A DNA stretch of 40,605 nt, taken from a virus. A program made the translations under genes and the position numbers. The DNA is taken from positions 1-40,605 of IMG/VR virus record IMGVR_UViG_3300042988_000706. The stretch is one strand, 5' to 3'. Each line of letters starts with the position of its first letter. The stretch's first letter is position 1. The notes beneath the pieces are model-generated. The model did not search any database. It had not been told where the DNA came from and saw only the letters and a program-made list of their open reading frames with translations. Below are positions 27,162 through 33,437 of this stretch, one piece after another.

Positions 27162-28118
27162 TTATACTTCCCCTTCTCTCTCACGTAGAAATTTAATCAC
27201 CTGGTCTATTACCTTATCCATCTTAGGGTCTACTCCCTTACACTTCTCACCCTTTTCAATCAGCTCTTTCACACTAGGTACTCCGTCACCTTTATACTTA
27301 CCCTTTTCCTTCTTCTTATCGTTTTCTTCTCGCCGCTTCTGACCATCCTCTATAACACTCACTAATGTAGTCTTCACCTTGTTATCATTTGATAACGCTA
27401 CATCAGACTTGCACTCAAACTCTGTAAACATATTCGCAAACGAAACTAACATATGCGCCGTTAAAAATTCTAGTAAATCTTTCACATCCCTATCCTTCAC
27501 CTTCCAAATAACTTCTAACCCATGTCCTAAGCATGCAACAATCGTGTTGAACAAAAACTGCTCGTGCGGTTGCGATGGTAAAATATTTACTTGTCTACTC
27601 ATCGTGATATGGATAGGCATCGTTAATCTAAAATCAAACATTATCTTTGCCATAATCTTATCCGCAGACTTTGGCGATATCATCTTCATTGCTTTGACAC
27701 GCTCACCGCCGAATAACATACACCTGATGTTTGCATACGCAAGTATTTGTAATAAATGACGCATAGTGTTCACCGCGTCATAATCATCAGTGCCGTCTTC
27801 AAGCTTCTTAAATATATCGTCAACCCTGCAAGCGATGGCGCGCGTGGCGAAGTTTGTCATCGCGTTTATAAATGTCCGGCTTTCAATTTCTAAATCGTCT
27901 TCGTCTAACTGGTCGTTTTTAAACACGTAATAAATCGCATCCCACTCTTCATCTGAAAAACCTTTGATGCCGAGCTTAATTCCACAACCTTCGTCATTGC
28001 CGATGTCCTCAATAGTAAGTACCCTGTCGCCGATACTCTTGATAACCTCAATTAACTCTAGTCTTCTCTCCTCCGTTAACTTCTTGCAGCTACACTTTCG
28101 CTCCTTAACATTTTCCAT
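27162..28118 (-). CDS. Tandem paralogue A, unknown function
   Basis: About 318 residues from the ATG at 28118, which has AGGAG 8 bases upstream. The in-frame ATG at 28169 has none. It shares N-terminal, central and C-terminal blocks with the next gene (LIEVIKSIGDRV, LLQILAYANIRCMLFGGERV, GEKCKGVDPKMDKVID). Near residue 265 a lysine/glutamate-rich linker (QKRREENDKKKEKGKYK) replaces the cysteine group of the paralogue. It has an N-terminal KCSCKK. It sits just downstream of the small-RNA unit and the large structured RNA. Function unknown. Confidence 0.8.
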   Translation of the reverse strand: MENVKERKCSCKKLTEERRLELIEVIKSIGDRVLTIEDIGNDEGCGIKLGIKGFSDEEWDAIYYVFKNDQLDEDDLEIESRTFINAMTNFATRAIACRVDDIFKKLEDGTDDYDAVNTMRHLLQILAYANIRCMLFGGERVKAMKMISPKSADKIMAKIMFDFRLTMPIHITMSRQVNILPSQPHEQFLFNTIVACLGHGLEVIWKVKDRDVKDLLEFLTAHMLVSFANMFTEFECKSDVALSNDNKVKTTLVSVIEDGQKRREENDKKKEKGKYKGDGVPSVKELIEKGEKCKGVDPKMDKVIDQVIKFLREREGEV

Positions 28119-28208
28119 TGATAAATCTCCTGTCCAATCTGAATTTTGTTGCCTACGATAGTCTAACACTTTTCATTTAAAAATAGAACATCCGAAGTTA
28201 AAAACAAT

Positions 28209-28240
28209 AAAAAAAATGCCCAAAGCGTTTTCGCCGGGCA
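28209..28240 (-). terminator. Intrinsic terminator of the short RNA unit
   Basis: On the minus strand TGCCC...GGGCA (28217-28240), with inner CG-AAAA-CG pairs, is followed by eight T residues and ATT. It stops the short transcript from the promoter at 28286-28314, or attenuates entry into paralogue A. Confidence 0.8.
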
Positions 28241-28279
28241 AAGGGGATATTGCACCTTCATATCCTATTCAAGGAGTCC
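28209..28279 (-). ncRNA. Candidate small RNA or attenuated leader (about 70 nt)
   Basis: The interval between a near-consensus minus-strand promoter and an intrinsic terminator has no open frame. It can form a hairpin GGATAT/ATATCC (28245-28250 with 28260-28265) and the terminator stem. It may be an independent small RNA, or the attenuated leader of paralogue A, which starts 91 bases further on. Confidence 0.5.
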
Positions 28280-28285
28280 GAGTTA

Positions 28286-28314
28286 ATATAACATTTTGTA
28301 TGCTCGCCAGTCAA
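28286..28314 (-). promoter_or_regulatory. Sigma-70-type promoter for the short RNA
   Basis: Minus-strand TTGACT (28309-28314) and TTATAT (28286-28291) are separated by exactly 17 bases. Transcription would start near 28279. It lies 18 bases past the terminator of the large RNA. Confidence 0.65.
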
Positions 28315-28331
28315 GCCGAGAGTAAACATAG

Positions 28332-28352
28332 AAAAACCCCCGTAGCTGGGGG
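28332..28352 (-). terminator. Intrinsic terminator of the large structured RNA
   Basis: Minus-strand CCCCC-AGCTAC-GGGGG followed by TTTTTC (U-run 28332-28336). The upstream CGTAG can alternatively pair with CTACG inside the terminator loop, so an antiterminator conformation is possible. Confidence 0.85.
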
Positions 28353-28972
28353 AATTCCTACGCAATAAAAATCAATTGAAGAAAGTGGCACGCTCAGAGA
28401 AACATCCAAAACTCCAAAACGTAACCCAATTATAATACTAATTCGCTGAGAAATCAAAACAAAAGCCAAAATCCCCTACCGCATCGAAGCAATAAGGGAT
28501 TCTGACCATCAGACAGAGGTTTGTAGACTTTTCAATGGAATGTCCAGGCTAGACACATTCCAATTTTATTACACGTTGGCAACGCATTCAACTCAAGCGT
28601 GGTTGGTGCTTGAGGAAGAGAACAGCTTTTGGAGAACTTTCCTAGGACTTTTCCGCAGTCGCTGACACCCTTCCTCAAACACCAACCTTGTACTGATGGA
28701 AACTTGATTCTATTAGTGCTTGAAGATGGGCAGAGAGGTACTTCCGCCGTTGCCCAACCGAGAACAACTTCGCTTTTGCTCTCATCCATCTTCAAACACC
28801 AACCACCACAAGTGTTTAATTTAAGCAGTAGCATAGGTCATACAGTCATAGTGACTGAAGATAGTTTTATGGGAATTGAACGCCTAAACGTTCCCTTCTT
28901 CTTAAAATTATATAATCGATACATTTATTATATTTGTTTTAATCCACACTAAACTGTATTCCCCTCGCCCTG
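28332..28972 (-). ncRNA. Large structured non-coding RNA, candidate ornate phage RNA (ROOL/GOLLD-like)
   Basis: About 640 bases with no credible gene, bounded by a promoter-like sequence and an intrinsic terminator. Visible minus-strand helices include GGGAACG with CGTTCAATTCCC (one bulge) near 28870-28895 and CAGTC/GACTG at 28843-28856. A 17-bp stem begins TTGGTGTTTGAAGATGG (arms about 28785-28802 and 28714-28730). A second stem of 18 bp, GGTTGGTGTTTGAGGAAG, has arms 28669-28686 and 28601-28618. GGAATGT/ACATTCC lies near 28537-28562, TCTGA/TCAGA at 28501-28513, and a 12-bp stem with loop TTCGAT at 28471-28500. The two long stems share sequence and a G-U wobble in the same place. Size and architecture recall ROOL or GOLLD RNAs of phages. 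The class is inference and the structured RNA is well supported. Confidence 0.7.
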
Positions 28973-28979
28973 CAAATGC

Positions 28980-29009
28980 ATTCTACTATGCTACTGTGCC
29001 GATGGTCAA
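28980..29009 (-). promoter_or_regulatory. Candidate promoter for the large RNA
   Basis: Minus-strand TTGACC (29004-29009) and TAGAAT (28980-28985) with an 18-base spacer. A TATAAT at 28908-28913 closer to the structured part lacks a good -35 but could be an alternative. Confidence 0.5.
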
Positions 29010-29016
29010 TATGTTT

Positions 29017-29433
29017 TTAACTTAATTCTTCAACCGTGTGCGATGCTAATATATGCTTGCCGTTAAACTTGTCCACTAACCACTTAACATCTTCAGGGCT
29101 GAGCAACGGTACGCTTGTAGGTACTTTGTAAAACGGTACTTGATACTTGTCCGATAAATACTGCTTCCACTTCGTGAACGCTATGTAGGCTCCCTTGATG
29201 CCGATGAAAAACATGACTGAATAACCCTTGCCGAATTGATGCTCAATCGCTTTCTGCGTACTCTTTGAATCCATCGGGTGGCGATATCGCTTGAGTAAGA
29301 AAGGCGACAGTGGAAATGTAGGGTACGGTCTGTTATAGATACACACATACCCCACTAAGTCGTGCTCGTCATAACACCTGTTTAATAACGCTTTCCTTGT
29401 AGCTACTTTGTATGGCCCCGGTATCTCACTCAT
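29017..29433 (-). CDS. Unknown protein in RepL-like operon
   Basis: A 138-residue basic, aromatic-rich protein. The ATG overlaps the stop of the upstream winged-helix gene (ATGA), so the three genes from 30266 are one translationally coupled operon. It contains GYSVMFFIGIKGAYIAFTKWKQYLSDKYQVPFYKV and no cysteine motif beyond single residues. No family is recognised. Context suggests a role in replication initiation, copy control or regulation. Confidence 0.65.
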   Translation of the reverse strand: MSEIPGPYKVATRKALLNRCYDEHDLVGYVCIYNRPYPTFPLSPFLLKRYRHPMDSKSTQKAIEHQFGKGYSVMFFIGIKGAYIAFTKWKQYLSDKYQVPFYKVPTSVPLLSPEDVKWLVDKFNGKHILASHTVEELS

Positions 29434-29762
29434 TTGGTTGGACTCCTTTTAGTTGGATTCGGCTTTATTAACAATGACTCACTTACTGTGTACCACCTGT
29501 CACGGTTGTCGTTATCTGATTCTATTAATCCTTCATCCAACAATATTCTTATTGACCTATATACAGTCATCCTGCAACGCCCAATATACTCTGCAAATAC
29601 TTCGAATGCTTTCTTTTCTCGCCTATAAAACCTGTTTTCTCTGTCAGCATGCGCGATGATATACATCAAAATACATGGCGCCCACAAGTCTTTTTGGTGC
29701 AATTTCGAAATACGTAAAATACCCTCCCTGCTCAGCCTAACACCACCATTTAAACTAATCAC
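29430..29762 (-). CDS. Winged-helix DNA-binding protein, RepL-like
   Basis: 110 residues from GTG 29762, preceded by AAGGGGAAG. Residues about 52-82 (AFEVFAEYIGRCRMTVYRSIRILLDEGLIES) form a helix-turn-helix and wing start, similar to residues 57-85 of the upstream protein. It is probably a diverged duplicate of the RepL-type domain. It may be a second initiator, a copy-control protein or a repressor. It is coupled to both neighbours. Confidence 0.65.
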   Translation of the reverse strand: MISLNGGVRLSREGILRISKLHQKDLWAPCILMYIIAHADRENRFYRREKKAFEVFAEYIGRCRMTVYRSIRILLDEGLIESDNDNRDRWYTVSESLLIKPNPTKRSPTK

Positions 29763-29765
29763 TCA

Positions 29766-30266
29766 CTACTTCCCCTTTTTAACTAAAGTCAAAACTCCAT
29801 TAATCCTTTTTTCATCCCAAGCACTTTCACAAATATTATGCCTCTGCCGAATGGTTGAAAATTTCTTAAACTGGCTTTCCGAGTCATAATCTTTGTTTTC
29901 TCGATAGCTTATTAAAGTAACTGCATCAAATTGTGCATACTGCTTGCCATCATCCCATGATGTCCATACAACTTTTGGGTTGGCAATATACACATTAGTT
30001 GTGTTGGATTTTACTATGTTCACAAACCCATTATCGTAAAGAAGTTTAATTGCTCTGTAAATACTCGACCTGCTTTTGCCGAAATAATCTTCAAATACAG
30101 CAGCCGAACATACTAACGCATTCTTTTTATCCATCTTCTCAAGGATAAAAAGAAATACATCATGTGCAATTACGCTCTCACGGGCTAACCATCGCATTTC
30201 TACATATGTGTCTCTGTAGTGCTGTACAAAATTTTTGTTGGTCAACTTTGGGTTTCTTTGTGCCAT
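29766..30266 (-). CDS. RepL-family-like plasmid-type replication initiator
   Basis: 166 residues. FVQHYRDTYVEMRWLARESVIAHDVFLFILEKM is followed by a winged helix (about 55-90, VFEDYFGKSRSSIYRAIKLLYDNGFVNI) and then NVYIANPKVVWTSWDDGKQYAQFDAV. This order is that of Firmicutes RepL plasmid initiators. AGGAGG lies 8 bases before the ATG, and a strong promoter lies at 30308-30336. Iteron-like repeats are about 210 bases upstream. It could start replication of the phage genome as a plasmid or act as a regulator related to RepL. Homology is from motif layout only. Confidence 0.65.
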   Translation of the reverse strand: MAQRNPKLTNKNFVQHYRDTYVEMRWLARESVIAHDVFLFILEKMDKKNALVCSAAVFEDYFGKSRSSIYRAIKLLYDNGFVNIVKSNTTNVYIANPKVVWTSWDDGKQYAQFDAVTLISYRENKDYDSESQFKKFSTIRQRHNICESAWDEKRINGVLTLVKKGK

Positions 30267-30307
30267 TCTTGTTGCCTCCTGTGAAATTATAAGTTCAGAT
30301 AAATAAT

Positions 30308-30336
30308 ATAATAATTCATTTCGCTGGTTGCGTCAA
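30308..30336 (-). promoter_or_regulatory. Promoter for the RepL-like operon
   Basis: Minus-strand TTGACG (30331-30336), a 17-base spacer and TATTAT (30308-30313). An AGTTCA half-site near 30292-30297 sits at the predicted start of transcription. Confidence 0.7.
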
Positions 30337-30403
30337 CAACTATTTTATAATTCTTAAAACATTAAATTGTTAACCTGATTTGACACGTGTCTGCTTCATT
30401 TTG

Positions 30404-30419
30404 TGAACTTATTTGTTCA
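30404..30419. promoter_or_regulatory. Operator-like inverted repeat
   Basis: TGAAC-TTATTT-GTTCA is a perfect 5-bp inverted repeat about 70 bases upstream of the RepL-like promoter. The same half-site (AGTTCA) recurs near 30292. A winged-helix or HTH protein of this module is a plausible ligand. Confidence 0.45.
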
Positions 30420-30476
30420 TGAAATGATGCATACATGTGTCAAATTTTAAAATTGGTTTACATTTATTTTTGGGTT

Positions 30477-30541
30477 GACAATAACACGTGCTTGTGTCAC
30501 CAGCTATGACACGTGCTTGTGTCACCAGCTATGACACATGC
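30477..30541. repeat. Iteron-like 25-bp tandem repeats with TGACAC boxes
   Basis: Two identical 25-bp units (30484-30508 and 30509-30533) start ACACGTGC and end CAGCTATG; a third begins at 30534. Each contains TGTGTCA and TGACAC in opposite orientation around CCAGCTA. Further boxes lie at 30381-30391 (TGACACGTGTC) and 30433-30442. The interval 30267-30835 otherwise holds the promoter, the operator and the hairpins described separately. It is a candidate initiator-binding site or operator. Confidence 0.7.
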
Positions 30542-30699
30542 AAAATCCGCAAAGCATTGCTATAAGCTGAGTTTCCAAAATCGCCCTCTGTATATGATCT
30601 CATTTGCGCTTTTGTTTTTGTTAGTCAAGACCTAAATTCAAAAAAAATAATAATTACTGACTTAGCTTTGAGGTAGTTTGAGATACATGTGCACGTCGA

Positions 30700-30761
30700 G
30701 ACTGCTTTGACCGAAGGTTGAAGAGTCGAGTAAGTGAACCCTCCGAAGGATGATGTACTCG
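30700..30761. other. Twin hairpins with CCGAAGG/CCTTCGG cores
   Basis: Two adjacent imperfect inverted repeats. GACT...AGTC (30700-30703 with 30724-30727) encloses ACCGAAGGT, and CGAGTA...TACTCG (30727-30732 with 30756-30761) encloses CCTCCGAAGG. On the minus strand the cores read CCTTCGG, favourable for stable UUCG-type loops. They lie just past the HTH-gene terminator and could be a structured RNA end, a protein-binding site or part of an origin. Confidence 0.4.
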
Positions 30762-30766
30762 CTAAT

Positions 30767-30796
30767 AAAAAAAGACAGCTCAAGAATCTGGCTGTC
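30767..30796 (-). terminator. Intrinsic terminator of the HTH gene
   Basis: Minus-strand GACAGC (30791-30796), an 11-base loop, GCTGTC (30774-30779) and seven T residues (30767-30773). It isolates the HTH gene from the RepL-like operon. Confidence 0.85.
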
Positions 30797-30835
30797 TCGT
30801 ATTTAGGGACTCCGATTTATGTTAATCACTAAAAT

Positions 30836-31339
30836 CTAGCATTCTTCCAACGAAACATGCGCGTTCTTTGGCTTGAAAATTTTGCAGAATATCCTGTGCG
30901 GTATCCACCCGTACGCGTTGAAGCCGATGGAAAAACAATATCCCATCTCGTTCGGGCTGTACTCCTCACTTACCCTGATTCCCTTACTGTCACAGTAATC
31001 TACCCAACTCAGCCGATGCATCTCAGGAAAATACCCCCTCGGTAAATATACCTGCAATGAACACTCGTCATTACTCCCTACCCCTGCTTGCCTCCTCTCC
31101 GCTACCTCCATCAAATACGACTCCCTAAACGCTAGTCTCGCATACGGACTGCTCGACTCAGATACTAACTCCCCCCTCTGGATTAAGTTCCAGATGTTGC
31201 TGACCGAGGTCGAAAGGATTCGTGCGACCTCCTCCCTGCTAGTAATCAACCTGTCCTCTCTTATCGCCGCTCTCGCTTGCTCTTTCGTAACCCTCAAAAG
31301 ACTTAAAACCTCTTCCTCGCTAAACATCCGCTTCGCCAT
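30836..31339 (-). CDS. Helix-turn-helix protein, probable regulator
   Basis: A 167-residue protein. Residues 33-58 (TSREEVARILSTSVSNIWNLIQRGEL) form an HTH of the kind seen in MerR-type and excisionase-type DNA-binding proteins. The first 30 residues hold a second helical repeat (FSEEEVLSLLRVTKEQARAAIRE) that resembles it. The C-terminal half is unknown and has several aromatic residues and cysteines. AGGAG lies 9 bases before the ATG. It has its own promoter and terminator and sits at the boundary of the two transcription arms, as a lysis-lysogeny or copy-control regulator would. No integrase accompanies it. Confidence 0.7.
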   Translation of the reverse strand: MAKRMFSEEEVLSLLRVTKEQARAAIREDRLITSREEVARILSTSVSNIWNLIQRGELVSESSSPYARLAFRESYLMEVAERRQAGVGSNDECSLQVYLPRGYFPEMHRLSWVDYCDSKGIRVSEEYSPNEMGYCFSIGFNAYGWIPHRIFCKIFKPKNAHVSLEEC

Positions 31340-31386
31340 CCGCTCAGGCTCCTGTCGCTGTAGTTTTTGTAATGCATATATCCTGT

Positions 31387-31415
31387 ATTATATATCTTTT
31401 TGGTCGAAATTGGAA
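31387..31415 (-). promoter_or_regulatory. Promoter for the HTH gene
   Basis: Minus-strand TATAAT (31387-31392) with a weak TTCCAA (31410-31415) after a 17-base spacer, 48 bases upstream of the ATG. Confidence 0.5.
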
Positions 31416-31807
31416 GGCTCTTTCTGACTCTGCCGAAGGTAAGGGAGTGGGGTGGGTCAAGGGCGGTAGTGCAAGGGCGGTAGGGATTGGGTAGGGCGGT
31501 AGTTCAAAGGCTTGAAGGTCAAGGTCAAGGGCGGTGCCCTTATGCCGAAGGTAGTGACTGGTTTGGTAGTGCGGTAGTTCAAGGGCTTAAATTCAAGAGA
31601 TTAACGACAAGGGCGTTTAAAGGCGTTTTAAAGGGGTGGTTGAGTTGAGAGGTTAAATTATTCGGCTAAGTATATTTGAGCGTGTGATGAAGGAGTTAAA
31701 TACCTTCTCGTTGATGTTGAGTGCATGAGTCAAGAAAATTTGGGAAATTTTTTGGAGCGGCGAAAAGGAGATGATGGGGGTGCCTGTTTGCTGGTGGGGC
31801 TTGCTGG

Positions 31808-31821
31808 CGACATTAATGTCG
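31808..31821. promoter_or_regulatory. Perfect 14-bp palindrome, candidate operator
   Basis: CGACATTAATGTCG is a perfect palindrome inside the G-rich repeat region. Its length and central AATT-like core are typical of dimeric repressor sites. No second copy was noticed. Confidence 0.4.
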
Positions 31822-32175
31822 GTCGCTAACTGACTGGCGGTGACTGCTTGCATAGGGCGGTGCCTATGCCGAAGGTAGTGACTGGTTTTGAAGGGCGGTA
31901 GGGCAAGGGCAAGTACAAGGGCGGTAGTTCAAAGGCTTGAAGGGCGGTAGTGCGGTGAGGCGGCTAGGAGGGTCAAGGTTGAGTGGTTCTGGGCTGGAGG
32001 TATTTGGGCTAGTGCGGTGGTTCTTTCGTTTAGTGGCGAGGCAGAGAGGTGGGTAGGTGGCGATTTTGGGGTGGCGTGGGTCGGGTGATTTGGTGGGGAG
32101 GGTCGAGCGGGGTGGTGATGTTGTGGCGATATATATCACCTTGAGCCGGAAAAGTTGGCGGGTGCCCAAAAGCCT

Positions 32176-32219
32176 CCTACCCCGGTGGGGGTGGGGGTGG
32201 GTGTAGGGGTGGGGGTAGG
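32176..32219 (+). other. G-quadruplex motif flanked by short inverted repeat
   Basis: Five runs of three to five G separated by one to four bases occupy 32186-32216. CCTACCCC (32176-32183) and GGGGTAGG (32212-32219) flank or overlap the runs and could alternatively pair. The motif would form on the plus strand. Confidence 0.7.
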
Positions 32220-32229
32220 TGGCTAGAGA

Positions 32230-33194
32230 AGCCGAATTGAGACCGCAAATATTATGTGAAATTAGACAAAATAGTTATTTGTTGCAATTTTAAATTTTCG
32301 AAAAAAAATAAAAAAAGAGGGACAACACACTGGTATGAGCGGGTTGCCTGCCCGCGTGCTGGTGCTTGCATAAGATGCCGATGGAAAAAATAGAAGGATG
32401 CCGATGGGAAAACTGGAAAAAGAAAAAAACTGTATCCAAACTGCCCAAACCTTGAAAGCATTGGTATAAGCTAGGTTAGCTGATTTGTAATCGTTAAAAA
32501 TGCGTTATGTAACAAAAAGTTACGGAATGGATACAAAAAGATACAAACATGCATATTAAGAAGATACTACTTTTGTATTCGGAGGTTCCGGATAATTTTT
32601 TAAAATCCTCGTAAGGGAGACCTACTTGCAACTTTTTTTTTTATAAAAATGGGGTATATATTTTCCGGAAAAAAAAATCAGCTGGAAATTATTTTTAACT
32701 TCCGCAATATTATGTCGTCACACCTCCAATCAGCCACGTCCCCGCCATTATTATGTTAAGGTAAAAAGTTGGTTTTGTATCTTTTCAATCGGATACAAAA
32801 TTCTCCCAGCAGTTTCCAGTACCAAACCGTTGCGCTGCAACACTTTGACGATGGAAAATTTTCCCATGGAGCCAATTGGAGAATACAATTTCCAGTTCCG
32901 GAAACCCTTGCGCACAACCAAAAAAAATCTTGTGACAATAATAAAAATTCGCCTAATTTTTCCCACAACTAATATATGGCATTATTACATTTACCCATAT
33001 CATCCCAACAATCCAATATCGCGCAGTTACATCCTAACAAAATGTAAAATATTACAACTACATTTCTTGCCAATTCTCCAGCCACCAAACCCAATCAACA
33101 TAACACCAAACGCCTTTCTTCCAATAATAGTTTTTCTAAAATTCAACTCATCGGCACCACAAAAAATAATCAAACAAAAAAAATAAAATAGTTG
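32230..33194. other. A/T-rich non-coding region with GATACAAA boxes
   Basis: No convincing gene. GATACAAA-type boxes recur: two direct copies near 32529-32545, TTTTGTAT near 32572, and a perfect 9-bp inverted pair TTTTGTATC/GATACAAAA at 32773-32781 and 32792-32800. Other features are a GCGGG/CCCGC hairpin (32339-32355), a GGAAAATTTTCC palindrome near 32853-32864, and a duplicated ATGCCGATGG (near 32370 and 32398). From about 32960 to 33180 the plus strand is C-rich and G-poor, opposite to the skew at 31430-32230. A melting or initiation zone is plausible. Confidence 0.5.
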
Positions 33195-33223
33195 TTGACA
33201 TTAACATTATCAAGCGTTATGAT
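33195..33223 (+). promoter_or_regulatory. Strong early promoter of the plus-strand arm
   Basis: TTGACA (33195-33200), exactly 17 bases, then TATGAT (33218-33223). An A-rich stretch upstream could act as an UP element. It precedes the first plus-strand gene by 61 bases and is the best promoter in the window. Confidence 0.85.
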
Positions 33224-33284
33224 GTATACATAGCAAGCGTACAACACAACGCATCAAATTAATTAACTTAGGGGGTTTTTTATT

Positions 33285-33437
33285 ATGGTCAATTATTTTA
33301 AAGGAGTAACTACAATTGTGCACGCAAAAGATAGACTTATTGAGTTTTATTTAACGGAGCATTTTAACCGCCAAACTTTAAGAGTTATCAACGCACAATA
33401 TGTTGCATTAATCAAAGAGTTGGAGGTTGACAAATGA
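33285..33437 (+). CDS. 50-residue early protein, unknown
   Basis: The first gene after the strong plus-strand promoter. Protein opens MVNYFKGVTTIVHAKDRLIEF and is basic and helical in its second half. TAGGGGG precedes the ATG by about 12 bases. Its stop overlaps the next ATG (ATGA), so the two are coupled. Early small proteins at this position often modify the host, but nothing in this sequence shows a specific function. Confidence 0.6.
   Translation: MVNYFKGVTTIVHAKDRLIEFYLTEHFNRQTLRVINAQYVALIKELEVDK

Larger units (their letters stand above)
31430..32230. repeat. Non-coding, strand-skewed G-rich repeat region
   Basis: The plus strand is very rich in G and poor in C. GGGCGGTAG or GGGCGGTGCC occurs at about eight places (31461, 31475, 31494, 31529, 31855, 31893, 31919, 31942). 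A 25-bp direct repeat lies at 31494-31518 and 31919-31943. A 24-bp repeat starting TATGCCGAAGGTAG lies at 31541-31564 and 31865-31888, in swapped order. Open frames here are low-complexity and lack ribosome binding sites, so I see no gene. It may be part of the origin, a structured transcript or a decayed element. Confidence 0.7.

Noticed and set aside
28532-28834. Open frames on both strands (100 and 107 codons) inside the large RNA region
   Set aside because: No ribosome binding site, composition unlike the neighbouring proteins, and the bases are explained by long complementary stems.
30477-30541. Reading the 25-bp tandem repeats as a short CRISPR
   Set aside because: The units are directly adjacent with no spacers and contain paired TGACAC boxes, as in iterons or operators.
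31430-32050. AGTGCGGT strings resembling the Pasteurellaceae DNA uptake signal
   Set aside because: They occur only as part of the local GGGCGGTAG repeat family and the genome otherwise looks Firmicutes-like.
31864-32169. Minus-strand frame rich in Pro, Thr and Ser
   Set aside because: It is the low-complexity complement of the G-rich repeats, with no ribosome binding site.
32751-32968. Two overlapping minus-strand frames and one plus-strand frame of about 70 codons
   Set aside because: Mutually overlapping, no ribosome binding site, A/T-rich non-coding setting. One of them (32751-32966) has a moderately protein-like end and would be reconsidered if conserved.
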